A DNA stretch of 64,000 nt from Limonium bicolor (Eukaryota; Streptophyta; Magnoliopsida; Caryophyllales; Plumbaginaceae), in the NCBI GenBank assembly GCA_023374045.1, contig CM041783.1, positions 96,569,298 to 96,633,297 of the forward strand, written 5' to 3'. Positions within the stretch are counted from its first letter, which is position 1. Each line of letters begins with the position of its first letter. The notes beneath the pieces were generated by a model, which searched no databases, was not told where the DNA came from, and saw only the letters and a list, made by a program, of their open reading frames with translations. The translations under genes and the position numbers were made by a program. This document shows positions 11,707 through 21,852 of this stretch, piece after piece.

Positions 11707-12445
11707 CTAATATTGTCTAAAGGTTAGGTTTAATCTTCCTGGTCTCATATGCGTCGCATTGATACTGCTGATGGTGCTGTATTCAGCTTGATTCTCTTAA
11801 TCCCATGGTATAACATCCTTGATTCTCCTCCCAAAATTAATACATCACCTGACTTAAGTACTATCTTATCTGCACGGTCCGCACGCTTCTGCTCGCCGTA
11901 TAAAAATTCTGCATCATCTCCAATGGACCAAGACACTACGGGTATCCCTCTTTCGAGAGACTCCGTTGTCTCGTCCTTATCCTGGTGTAGTCCCAGTTTC
12001 CCGTCCTTCTCGTAGAAGTTTACAATGCAAATGTCTGCTTGGATGTCTGGAATCGGTTCAGCCTCCAACTGCTGAGCGATTTCCACGACTTGTGTAATAA
12101 CTGGATGGAACTCTTCGGGTATTCCCGGTGGTGAGACTCCATCTTGCTCCCTCATGGTTTGGTAATTCTTGGCATACGGATTCCAATCCTTGCCCAAGCT
12201 CATCATCTTTAATTTCATCCTTGCTCCCCCTGGGTACTCCGGTGTGTAAAAACCTCCCGGTCCCATTCCTAGTTGATTGCATCTCCTGATGATGGCTATT
12301 TGTGCTTCGGGTGTCAGGTATCCCCTTAATAAAATCATACCTGGGCGGATAACCTGACATTGTTCGGTTGGAAAGTCTATGGTTTCGATGTCAGTGTGCT
12401 CCGGGTTAGATGTAGATGGTATTGGGTAGCAAATGTTGAATCTTC
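11707..12445 (-). CDS. AlkB-family Fe(II)/2-oxoglutarate dioxygenase exon in A2
   Basis: The AlkB superfamily removes alkyl groups from nucleic-acid bases by oxidation. The frame is open from the predicted acceptor TTTAG/GAAGATTC (12445) through an internal Met at 12338. Numbered from that Met, the Fe(II) ligands are H118 and D120 (GLHQDKDE) and H178 (RMLYHGI), with the core strands VVSWSIGD and SGDVLILGG. A one-base deletion near 11767 throws the frame out after LNTAPSAV and gives a stop at 11745; the next frame carries the 2-oxoglutarate-binding motif RLNLTFRQ and stops at 11707. From the Met to that point it is about 72% identical to the B copy by hand count, without gaps. It resembles plant ALKBH1-type proteins as I remember them. 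It lies between gag and protease, not in a host gene. Activity is not shown. Confidence 0.85.
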
Positions 12446-12578
12446 CTAAAGTGGTAGTAGGTTATATCTTACTTAAGTTCTAATCTCATCTTATTCTTAC
12501 TTAACTCATTTATTCACCAAACATGCATGATAATGCGGTAAGCAGGTAGTTTTTATTACTAAATGGTTATAGTGGTAC
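12446..12578 (-). other. Predicted intron between gag and AlkB exon, A2
   Basis: The donor is CCAG/GTACCACT at 12578 and the acceptor CTTTAG/GAAG at 12446. The last gag exon ends with one base (G) of a codon and the AlkB exon supplies GA, so splicing gives an in-frame Gly. Without splicing, gag terminates at TAG 12561-12559. The 133-bp length compares with 143 bp for the equivalent in B, with little sequence conservation inside. Using the protease acceptor instead removes 12578-11554 (1025 bp), also in frame. Confidence 0.65.
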
Positions 12579-12920
12579 CTGGCCTCGATGAGGGCTCAGG
12601 CTCATCGTCCCGGTCCACCATGTGTAAAGTGGGTCCCGTCTTCTGGGTCACCCTTGGGTTCTTGTCCGCCGGCTGCTGCACCTTCCTCTGACCGTCAGAT
12701 CCAGCTCCCTGATCGGTCTTGCCCTTGCCCCTGGTATCGGGCCTATAGGCTCTGCTAGCAGGGTTCCGGTAACACTCATACGCTCGATGCCCGTAGACTC
12801 CACAAAAGTTGCACTCCACCTTGTTTCCCTTACAGTCGAGCCCGGGGTGGTCCTTGTGACACCACCTACAAATGAAGCGTCGCTGGTAGCCACCACCGGC
12901 TCCCCTCTCAGTCTCAGATC
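12579..12920 (-). CDS. Gag zinc-knuckle exon of A2
   Basis: This exon encodes the nucleocapsid part of Gag, which binds element RNA. The frame runs from the predicted acceptor CATCAG/GATCTGAG to the donor at 12579. It contains two tandem CCHC-type knuckles: C-x2-C-x3-H-x4-C (CRWCHKDHPGLDC), one residue short in the middle, and a canonical C-x2-C-x4-H-x4-C (CNFCGVYGHRAYEC). A polar Lys/Gln/Pro-rich tail ends in SSRPG at the donor. The B copy has the same two knuckles with the same unusual x3 spacing. The first Met in frame is inside the second knuckle, so the exon must be fed by upstream sequence. Confidence 0.8.
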
Positions 12921-13001
12921 CTGATGATTCACAATATCAATTCTCATATCTCAAACGGTTACTAATTTATTTCTTAACTCATTCATTGTCAGTTTCCTTA
13001 C
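12921..13001 (-). other. Predicted 81-bp gag intron 2, A2
   Basis: The donor is AAGG/GTAAGG and the acceptor ATCAG/GATCTG. The joined codon is G+GA (Gly). The equivalent intron in B (41597-41676) is 80 bp, in the same phase, with a different internal sequence. Confidence 0.6.
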
Positions 13002-13033
13002 CCTTTGGCGCCTTAGAGCGCAGGGGTGTAGCT
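13002..13033 (-). CDS. 3' end of gag exon 2, A2 (cut by gap)
   Basis: Only ATPLRSKAPK(G) can be read before the N run. It aligns with AAKPLRSYPPKG at the end of gag exon 2 in B. The rest of Gag is not in the assembly here. Confidence 0.6.
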
Positions 13034-13533
13034 NNNNNNNNNNNNNNNNNNNNNNNNNNNNNNNNNNNNNNNNNNNNNNNNNNNNNNNNNNNNNNNNNNN
13101 NNNNNNNNNNNNNNNNNNNNNNNNNNNNNNNNNNNNNNNNNNNNNNNNNNNNNNNNNNNNNNNNNNNNNNNNNNNNNNNNNNNNNNNNNNNNNNNNNNNN
13201 NNNNNNNNNNNNNNNNNNNNNNNNNNNNNNNNNNNNNNNNNNNNNNNNNNNNNNNNNNNNNNNNNNNNNNNNNNNNNNNNNNNNNNNNNNNNNNNNNNNN
13301 NNNNNNNNNNNNNNNNNNNNNNNNNNNNNNNNNNNNNNNNNNNNNNNNNNNNNNNNNNNNNNNNNNNNNNNNNNNNNNNNNNNNNNNNNNNNNNNNNNNN
13401 NNNNNNNNNNNNNNNNNNNNNNNNNNNNNNNNNNNNNNNNNNNNNNNNNNNNNNNNNNNNNNNNNNNNNNNNNNNNNNNNNNNNNNNNNNNNNNNNNNNN
13501 NNNNNNNNNNNNNNNNNNNNNNNNNNNNNNNNN
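13034..13533. other. Scaffold gap (500 N)
   Basis: Exactly 500 N, a conventional placeholder size. The true missing length must be larger: the gag start, primer site and 5' LTR of A2 (over 4 kb), the last kilobase of the LTR of A, and the start of the 5' LTR of E are all absent. Any long open frame through this region is an artefact of N. Confidence 0.98.
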
Positions 13534-13913
13534 TGAAGAGGGCAAAAATATGACGAAGACAGAAGAGCCAAAACAGCCCAGACCCGGGCCTCCTTCAGGA
13601 CCTTGTTCAGGCTCCAATTTGGGCACCAAGCATCAATCCGGATCCTAGGCCTCATGGTCGGGTTCGCATCCCGCATCCCGCATCCCGGCATCCCGCGCTA
13701 TATGACCGGGTCCCGGATCCCGCGCTTGGCACTCTTTAACTGAGCGCCACATCCCGTGCCTCGTATTCCGCATCCGGGCATAGTACCTCGTACCCCACAC
13801 TTTTGGACCGGAAGGCTTTACATAGGGGAAAGTGCAATAATTAGGAGGGTTGCTCCAATAAAGTAATACCACATGTACAAGGGTTGAGAGATACACTTCA
13901 CACTAGAAAAGTC

Positions 13914-13921
13914 TATAAATA
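13914..13921 (+). promoter_or_regulatory. TATA box of LTR E (5' copy)
   Basis: TATAAATA in the context GTCTATAAATAGAG, followed within about 35 bp by the leader-like GGGGGACACAATATTAG. It is conserved at 60478-60485 in the 3' LTR. Confidence 0.7.
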
Positions 13922-14011
13922 GAGATGGGGGGCTCATTTGTAGGGGGACACAATATTAGAAGAGAGAGAAAACACTAGAGAGCTCTCTAAAGTTGTAATA
14001 CCAAAGAAAAG

Positions 14012-14017
14012 AATAAA
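14012..14017 (+). terminator. Polyadenylation signal AATAAA of LTR E
   Basis: AATAAA lies 98 bp downstream of the TATA box and is conserved at 60575-60580. The spacing would leave a very short R region, as in many plant LTRs. Confidence 0.5.
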
Positions 14018-14149
14018 GATGTTGTCAAAAAGTGGATGTAGGCTAGATTATTGCCGAACCACTATATTTCTTGGTGTTTGGTTTATGATCTTGGGATGTT
14101 AACGTATGGATTGGGATGTTAACGTATGGAACCAAAATATACGTTTTCA

Positions 14150-14468
14150 TTTGGCGATGTATGTGGGAGCGAACTGCTTATCTAAGCAACCACGATTATA
14201 CCACAAGATTGGGAGTTCATTTGATCAAGGTCAGGTTTGTTCGAAGGAATAACACAATTATCGATCTGTAGAAAAGATTGAGAATTCTGGAATCGGCTTG
14301 GTTATGTGCACTACCAGCTGCGCACAATTTTTCTGAGTTTATTACTCCCAACATAATCTAGGCGAGATTTAACTTCCCTAGGCAAGGAGATCGACGAAAG
14401 GAAATCACGAAATTTGAAAAGACGGAGCTCAAAGCAGGATCAAAAGCATTTCATGGTTCGATCAAAGT
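14150..14468 (+). other. Interior of element E, left part, and target site of C
   Basis: Non-coding leader after the LTR end. It finishes with AAAGT at 14464-14468, one copy of the 5-bp target duplication of element C; the other is at 53472-53476. Confidence 0.7.
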
Positions 14469-14924
14469 TTTAATACCCTGAACCTACAAATGGTGGTTAA
14501 ATTATTCTAATACGATTATTTAAGGCCTAATGGCGCCTAAAGAGTATTGGTAAAGAAAATAGAACCAAAAGTAAAGAGAAAACGCTTGAAAAGTGAAAAA
14601 CGCTAAAACGCGCATTAAATGAGTATAGGAGATATATGATCTCGTTAGGGTCCGAGATGGATTCCTAAGGCTTACTTACGCCTAATTAGTATGTGGGAAT
14701 AATTCCCGAAGAAAACGGATCCAAATAATGGATTAAAAACACTAACGGAGTTTAAAAGCACGTTTTTCGAGAAACCCAAAAACGTGACTTTAAGGGGTCA
14801 AACAGACCCGTAAAAATTATAGTTGATTAATTAACTATAATTAAGTATTAATGGAAGCTTAATAACCATTAAAAATAAAGAAACGAGAAAAATCCGGAAA
14901 ACGGGTCCCGGGAGTGAATAGTGT

Positions 14925-17900
14925 AGAAGGGGTGGTATATTTCAAAGATTAAATGGAAGATCAATAACAAGAAGAAAGAGCTAGGCAATATCTCTATTAG
15001 TGATAGCTCTTTGGGAGCTAGTAACAATAGAAAGAGACTCCTTCTGGAAATTGAGTTACTTTCGTTCCGTGAGGAAATCTGGTGGAAACAACGATCGAGA
15101 GACATGTGGATCAAAGAAGGAGATAAGAATACGGGTAATTTCCATGCGAGGGCCTCTTCCATCAAAAGATCGAAAGAGATTTTTGGTCTTTTGGATTCTG
15201 GGAACATTATGCAATATTCCTGGCAGAGGATCGAATATATTGCCAGGGAGTATTTCCAAAATCTGTTTACTTCTTCTCATCCCCAGGCAGATAGAGATTT
15301 CCTGGATGCACTGGAGGGTCGGCTCCCTGTTAATTTTGCCTCTGATCTCAATAGGCCTTATACCAGAGAGGAAATCATCTCTGCAGTCAAACAATTAGGA
15401 GCTAACAAAGCTCCTGGACCTGATGGATTCAATGGCAAATTCTATATTTCCTTTTGGCACATCATTGGGAATCAGATTATTGATGCGGTCATGCCCATTC
15501 TTAGAGGTCATCCTCTCCCTGACTCTTTGAACGACTACTTCATTACTCTTATACCTAAGATGGTGGGAGCGACTGATATCGATAAGTTCTGACCGATTGC
15601 TCTTTGTAACTTCGCGTATAAGATTGCTTCCAAAACCTTGGCGAATAGGATTCAGCATATTTTTCCCCATCTCATCTCTCCCAATCAATCAGGATTCGTG
15701 AAAGGAAGACTTATCACGGATAATATCATCCTTGCTGGCGAGCTTCAACACTTTCTTGAGAAAAATCAACCTGTAAAGAACGGTTTCTTTGCTCTCAAGA
15801 TCGACTTCAGTAAGGCGTATGACAGGTTAGAGTGGTCATTTCTCCAAGATGTTCTCTTAGCTATGGGATTCCCCCTGAATTGGATTACCCCTGTCATGAA
15901 TTGTGTCCGCTCAGTCAGATGCTCTATCCTCATCAACGGCAAGCCAGGTAACTCCTTCAGTCAGTCTAGAGGCATTAGACAAGGTGACCCTCTTTCCCCC
16001 TTCTTATTTATTTTGGCCCAGGAAACTCTGTCCAGTTTCCTTAATAAGTCTGATATTTCTGGAGACTATCATGGGATTAAGCTCTCCCCCCTTTGCCCGT
16101 CTATCTCATCTAGCATTTGCGGATGATCTTCTCCTTTTTGGTAAAGCCAATAGCTCCAATATCACTCGCCTGAACCAAATTCTCGACAAATTTCTCCTGG
16201 CTTCTGGTCACAAAATTAACCAACTCAAATATGAGTTGGTGTTTAGTAGAAGATTATCCCTCTCCATCAAAGATAACCTCTCCAGCTTACTGAATGTCCA
16301 AGAGGTCCCACACTTCTCCAAATATCTGGGTCTTCCCTTAAAGATAGGAAAGAGAAAAGTCGATCTATTCACCTATCTTCTTGAGTCCGTCCACAAAAGG
16401 GTTTCTAGTTGGACCAAACCTATGGCCCATTCAGCTAGATCTATCTTGGTGTCTAGTGTTCTCCAATCAATCCCCAATTATACCATGTCCCTCTTTGCTC
16501 TTCCCAAGGGTATTATTTCGAAACTCAATGCAGCCTTCTCCTCTTTCTGGTGGAGTGGGAAGGTTGACAAAAAAGCTCTCCATTGGACTAAATGGTCCAA
16601 GGTCTGTGAGAGTGTGGACCAAGGTGGTCTTGGATTCAGAGAAGTGGAGAATTTTAACAAAGCTCTTTTGGTGAAACAACTTTGGAGATTGCTCACAAAT
16701 CCGGGTCTTTTCGCGCAAGTAATGAAGCATCTTTATTATCCCCACAATAATATTAGAGAGTGCTATCCTTCGGGCAAAGGCAGTACTATCTGGAAGTCCA
16801 TTTCCTCGGTCGTGGAGTTACTTAGAGAAGGCTCTCGGTTTCCCTCTACATTGGAGGATATGAGTATGTCCCCGTCGACTCAAGACATGGCTAGTTTTAC
16901 CCAGTGGATATGGGTTCCTTCTAAAGATAAAAATTCTCGGTCAAATCAACTTATAACTTTCTGGTGAAGGATTCAGGTGTGGAGAGCTCTTCCAACCCTA
17001 TTCATGTCTTCGGAAGGGTTGGAAAGAAGATCATTACTTCTATCTGCTGTCCTAGAGTCAAGCTCAATCTCTGGAAGTTTCTGGGCAATATTATCCCTTG
17101 TCAGGATAATCTGGCTAGATGAATTGGAGGTGATTCGCATTGCTTCTTCTGTGGGGATAAGGATAATTTGGCTCATTGTTTTTTCCACTGTTGTGCAGTT
17201 AGCGATTTATGGAGGGGTTTGGTTAATGTTCATGGGGTTCCAAAAAATGCTGAGGGTATGTTAGACTGGTTTCTCCGGATGACCGAGGTTTGGAGTGTGA
17301 AGAAGCTATCGCTTATAGCTAACAAGCTCTGGGTCATCTACGCTTCGAGGAATAAAGTCAAGCATAATCCTGAGCTGTCATGGTGGAAAGAAGTTGAGGT
17401 AAATAGCTCTTTTGTTGATGCTTACATTTCGGTGATGAAGGCCTCTTCTTCCCTCTACCCGCAGAGGATGTGGCAGCCTCCGCCCATGGGTCATCTCAAT
17501 ATTCGCACGGGTATGTTTTCTAGTCGGTATGGGGACCAGCTCATTGCCGGACTTATTCGGGATAAGCTAGGTGTGCCCATTGCAGCTTTCAATCGAAGAA
17601 TTTCCAGCACTAAGACAGTGCAGTATGCTGACATCAAAGCAAAAAGGATTGCTATGGAGCTTGCTATCTTGGTGGGTAGCCATAGCATTTGCATTGAGTC
17701 AGTTGAAGAGTATTTTGAGGAGGTCCTTAGTTGGGGCGAGATCAGATGTGATAACCCTAGTTGGGAAGATATCTCTTTGGTTAGGGGATTATTACCTAAT
17801 TTTGCTAGTATTGTTAGAAGTAATTCTAATTTGTATGACAATTATCTGGTTAGGCTTATATGTAATCTGGGGAATCCACTTCTCGATAGTAATCGGGTTT

Positions 17901-17947
17901 GGGTGGGGGAGCTTGTCCCCCCCCCCCAATATCTCTATGGCTTGTAA
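14925..17947 (+). pseudogene. LINE reverse transcriptase with zf-RVT and RNase H-like C-terminus
   Basis: The enzyme copies LINE RNA at a nicked target. The visible order is a linker between endonuclease and RT (IWWKQRSRDMWIKEGDKNTG, about 15080-15140), RT fingers (NKAPGPDGFNGKFY, about 15405), the palm with KIDFSKAYDRLEW (about 15800), GIRQGDPLSPFLF (about 15970), the catalytic FADDLLLF (about 16115-16138), then a zinc-knuckle reverse transcriptase C-terminal domain (CFFCGDKDNLAHCFFHC, about 17140-17195) and an RNase H-like tail to the stop at 17945-17947. A TGA at 15590-15592 replaces an expected Arg codon. Frameshifts lie near 16085 (beside a C run) and 16965. The N-terminus is missing, so the copy is dead. 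Confidence 0.9.
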
Positions 17948-18052
17948 ACTTGACATGGACCTAGCTTGACAAGAGGAACTTTACCTCCTGTAGCTAGTCG
18001 GTGTATCTTCGTTATATTATATGGTCATCTCAATTTTCATCAAAAAAAAAAG
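14925..18052 (+). mobile_element. 5'-truncated L1-type LINE
   Basis: A non-LTR retrotransposon ends in a 10-base poly(A) at about 18043-18052 and lacks its endonuclease and ORF1, the usual 5' truncation. It lies in the 5' LTR of C. The 3' LTR of C at 51080-51110 gives an empty site: GGGAGTGAATAGTGT is followed there by CAAAACCGGGTACTTAAACGAG, but here by the LINE and then GAGTAATTAAACGAG. About seven bases of target are missing and no target duplication is visible. Confidence 0.85.
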
Positions 18053-19604
18053 AGTAATTAAACGAGCGTTATTCGAAAAGACGAAAAACGACCCGGGCTA
18101 TTAATATATGTGGGCCGGTTTTAATTAGTATGTACACACACATTAATAAGCTCACTAGTTATTTAGTAGCAAGAAGACAAGAAAATAGTAAAGTAAAAAG
18201 TGAAATAGTAAAAAGAGATTTTAAGTACTCTCTCACCTCCTTTCTCTCTTATTTCACGATTGCCCAGCCCTCTGCCTATCTCCTTCTTCCTCCTCTGTAA
18301 GCCATCGCCGATTTCAAAGTGAACACACAACCTCCACCTTGTTCCTCCATTATCTTGCTCATTTCTCCACCAAATCACACAAAATGGTACCGCTAGATTC
18401 CTCTCGGTAAGGGTTCGTTTTCCACCCAACAAAAGCTTGATATCTCCGTCTTCACTTCCATGGTTGTTGGGCCTTTTGAAGCTTGAAGGGGGTGCTTTTG
18501 ACTCTCCTTCACCTCCTTGATGCCTTAAGGTAAAAATAAGCAAGAGTTTTACCCATTTCTAGCTTGTTCTTGTAAATTTGGAAAATTTTCCAACGTTGAA
18601 AAATTTCCTCCATTTCAGCCGATTGCCCTTTGCCCTTGTGGAGTGTTGGAATTCTTTCAATTGATTGCCAAGCTATCCTTTTGGACATTCTAAGGTAATG
18701 TCCAAGTTAAGCTTTAAAAACTAGCTCCTTAAAATACTAGCTTGTGAGGAAAGTTGAACTAAATTGATTTGTTGTGGGTAATGGAATATGATTGTAGCTA
18801 GCAATCCATATTCCTTTGTGTGGCGTGGAAACAAGAAGAGAAAGAGGGAGCAAGAGAAAAGGAAGAAAAGAAAGAAAACCGAAAACAAACAAGGTAAAAA
18901 GCTCACCTTGAGTTAGTTTATTTGACTTGTAAAACCGATTTTAGAGTCGAATTAATGTTCTTGAATTGGTGTAGTCATGAAGCTACAATATTGAGTGTGA
19001 ATGAGAGTGTTTTGATGTGTTTGAGTGTGCAAAGTAATCCTAGAAACCAAGCTAGTTTGTATGTGTGAACAAGTGGGAATTTAATGTAGTTGTTGGTGCT
19101 TAATTAAACAGGGGTGAAGAAGTGAGTTTATGAGCTGATTTATTGAGGTGAAAATGCTTAGGAAGTAGGCAACTGCTGTCAAAATTGGCCTAGGTATGTA
19201 TAGGTTTGAGTGTTTTAATGAAAGGAGAAACTAGGTGTGTTTAAGAGATTTAAGTGAGAAGTTAATGGTTTAGAACCAAACTATGGAGGAGAATGTGTTA
19301 GGAGTATGAATAATGCCTTTTGAGTCGTAGTAATGACATTATTTGAGTGGCAAGGAAGGGAGTTCAAACCTGTCACATGGGAGAAGCTAGAGGTGCTGTG
19401 GTGCATCAGTGTAACAGAGAGGATAGAAATGGTGTATTTGAGCATGAATTAAGGGATAAGTTTGGTCCATGATTTAAGCAGGTTAAGAGCATGATTAAGG
19501 CGCTAAAATATGTTGGATTACATGTGGAATGATTAGGAAGAGATTGGGTATGAATTAGGGGTTGAAAAGAGTTCAAAAACTGTAAATTTTGACAGTTCCA
19601 GAGG

Positions 19605-19790
19605 TGGTCCGGGTTTGCAAATCGGTACGCAAACCCGGACAATTACAAAATGTAGGCAGAAACCCATCCCAGGGGGTGGTCCGTGTTTGTAAACCCGGAC
19701 ACAAACCCAGACCACATGTAAAACTAGCCAGAAATGGATTTCAGTGTTTGGTCCGGTTTGTAAACTCGGACACAAACCCGGACCAGGCTA
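19605..19790 (+). repeat. Palindromic GGTCCGGGTTTG repeats in 5' LTR of C
   Basis: Three units about 70 bp apart each consist of GGTCCGGGTTTG facing CAAACCCGGACC around a short centre, with some mismatches. The matching array in the 3' LTR is 52388-52562. Any open frame through them is a repeat artefact. Confidence 0.8.
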
Positions 19791-21456
19791 AAAATGTAAC
19801 AGAATATGTTTTTAAGTGTCCTAATGATGGGGAAGTGTATGGTAATGGTTTTAGTTGTTGATAAGGCCTTGTTTGGTGATATTTAAAGGCCCTAATAAGT
19901 GTAAGAAAGTGTTAGAAGTGGTTAAGAAGTGGGAACTCAAATTAACAAGAGTAAAACCGAGTTAACAGGACAACGGAGAAAGTACGGGAGTAGCATTTAA
20001 TTATGTTCCGTATGAGTTTAGTATTAGTAATAATGTTTGAAACATTATTAGAGAATCGTGCGTGACCCGAGCATGGTGAGATGACACGGAAAAAGTAAAA
20101 CCCCAGTGAAAGGTATGATTTTCTCATACCCCGCGTGCTAACCGAGTTACGTTGATTTGTGTGTTTGTGTGCCGGCTTAATTAAGACTAAAGCATGAAAA
20201 TAATCCATTGTTTGATTATGTATGCCTTGTTGCATGTTGTATGAGCTAACATACTTGTATGCCGGTGTGGTCTAACGTAGTGCATAGACCGACTCATAGT
20301 GAGTAACGATTGACTAGAAACCCGTAGATCGGGTAGTTACATAATCAATGGAAATATGCAAACACACGCAAACTATCGATTAAAGTATAACGATAACGCA
20401 AACATATGAACTCACTATTGTGTGAGAGAGTTGTACGGGTTTAGTAAACACCCGGTAACGGTTAGAAAACCAACCTGAAACATTCCACGAAATGAATAAA
20501 TATGGAAAGGTACATGAACATCCAACTAGAGAATTGTAGAAAGTTCAAAGATGTGAACTTGTAAGAAAGGTAAAAGAGACCTAAGGGATCAATTAACTCC
20601 CTTGAGACATAGTCGACCTCCTATATGAGGATTTTACCCGGTAAGAGAAAATAACCGAGGTATAGGCATACGAAACGTATGGGTAACCTTGAGACTAAGA
20701 TTACCCGAATTTAAGGAATGTTCCCAAAGTCATTAGAAACGTCGAGAGTGTTGCTTCTAGACTAATATACATAATATTATTATAACTCCGAGAGAGGAGT
20801 GTATGGGAATGTGAGTAGTCCGAGAGTAGTCGGAGCTATGTATAAAGAGATAGGAAAGAGAAAGTTCCGGGAGCTAGTTGAACCTTCCCACCATGCTAGA
20901 CCCAGAGTAGGGTCGAAACCGGGGAAGTAAGACTATGCTCGAGAGCCATGAGTTTTGGCTTAAGTATGTATTAAGAGTAACAAGCGTGACGTAGGAGACC
21001 TGTAATGTCTCGAGAATCTATAAGAGCTTGAGTATAAATAACCCAAGAGTATGGGTGACATAATGAGTATTAATAACCCAAGTGTATGGGTGAGATAATG
21101 AGTATAAGCAACCCAAGAGAATGGGTGAGTATAGAATGAGTAGCCCAAGAGAATGGGTGTGTATAAGAATAGGTAACCCGAGAGAGTGGGTGAGTTATTG
21201 AATGAGTAACTAAGGCACAGTGAGGTATAACCCTCAAGGCCTAAGAGTAAAATGATACAAACTAACAACCTTGTTGTGTTAGTTAGGAATTGTGTTCCAT
21301 GGATGGATGTTGATTCCTTGTGTAGTATACATATATAATGTATTGCTATGTTGCATGCTGTTTGAAATTAAATGAACTCCATGCTCTCGACAAAAGTAGT
21401 CGGCGTACCCCGGTTAGCACTCGGGGTATGCGAATTTCATATGCAACGTAAACTGA

Positions 21457-21468
21457 GCCCCTTGGGGC
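21457..21468 (+). promoter_or_regulatory. Perfect GCCCCTTGGGGC palindrome before an AG site in LTR C
   Basis: It lies 20 bp before TTTTTATTTGCAG/GTACACC, a good 3' splice-site context. An upstream inverted repeat TACCCCG...CGGGGTA (about 21408-21430) precedes it. The 3' LTR repeats all of this (palindrome 53092-53103), and B and A2 have an analogous block with a different palindrome. Confidence 0.5.
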
Positions 21469-21840
21469 ACCATTTTTATTTGCAGGTACACCGAAGATGA
21501 TTCCGTTCGAGAGTAGGACGAGGCGGTGGTTAGCATGAGTAGTTAGCTTATAAATACTTATGTATTGGAATGAGGTGTAAGACCGATTATGTTATCGGCA
21601 TCCGTATATTGTAGACTCGGTATAGTAAGGAAATGAATTGAGTATAGTATTTGTATTGTGTACTCAGTTGTTCCAGTTCATCAGACCATTACGGTATGTA
21701 AGATAGGCCTGGTTAGCCTTATGGGTGGCTAACGGCGTTGTTTCACCCCTCGTTGTAGTTAGAGTTCCGCTGCATGAGTAAGAGCATTAGTGATAGTTTA
21801 AGAGGTAATGACGAGTTTAACGGTTGGGGTGTTACAAAAA

Positions 21841-21852
21841 TGGTATCAGAGC
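21841..21852 (+). other. Primer-binding site of C (initiator tRNA-Met)
   Basis: TGGTATCAGAGC is complementary to the 3' end of plant initiator tRNA-Met, four bases after the LTR end. It overlaps a perfect 10-bp inverted repeat (ATCAGAGCGA and TCGCTCTGAT, loop AGAA). Confidence 0.85.

Larger units (their letters stand above)
3756..13033 (-). mobile_element. Element A2: Ty3/gypsy chromovirus with an AlkB exon, 5' part missing
   Basis: Read on the minus strand: gag exon 2 end (13033-13002), gag zinc-knuckle exon (12920-12579), AlkB exon (12445-11707), protease to chromodomain (11553-8174), polypurine tract (7866-7852) and 3' LTR (7850-3756). The gag N-terminus, primer site and 5' LTR should lie at higher coordinates but are absent, because the scaffold gap starts at 13034 and unrelated sequence follows it. 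The element sits in the LTR of element A, with AGCAT on the left as a candidate target duplication. Pol carries several one- or two-base frameshifts. Confidence 0.85.
13534..14149 (+). repeat. 5' LTR of element E (3' part only)
   Basis: It starts at the gap and matches 60112-60713. It contains CCCGCATCC/CCGGATCC GC-rich short repeats (13625-13760), a TATA box, an AATAAA signal and a tandem GGGATGTTAACGTATGGA duplication near the end. It ends TTTTCA at 14149. TGGCGATGTATGTGGGAGC at 14152 is where a primer-binding site would be expected, but I cannot assign a tRNA. Confidence 0.75.
14469..21836 (+). repeat. 5' LTR of element C, interrupted by a LINE
   Basis: The LTR sequence is 14469-14924 and 18053-21836 (about 4.2 kb), ending GGTTGGGGTGTTACA. 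Compared with the 3' LTR it holds extra blocks, notably about 1 kb (20220-21285) absent from 52925 onward. That block includes a degenerate 35-40-bp repeat (AACCCAAGAGNATGGGTGAG, 21040-21200). A CT-rich leader follows at 18220-18300, with possible donors AAG/GTAAAA (18529) and AAG/GTAATG (18692). No protein-coding gene is seen. Confidence 0.8.

Noticed and set aside
12951..13691. Long open frames on both strands across 12951-13691
   Set aside because: They consist mainly of N from the scaffold gap; only the gag exon ends at 13033-13002 are meaningful.
17919..17928. Homopolymer C run in the LINE (and C run at about 26319) as a functional signal
   Set aside because: Simple runs prone to sequencing length error; no supporting context.
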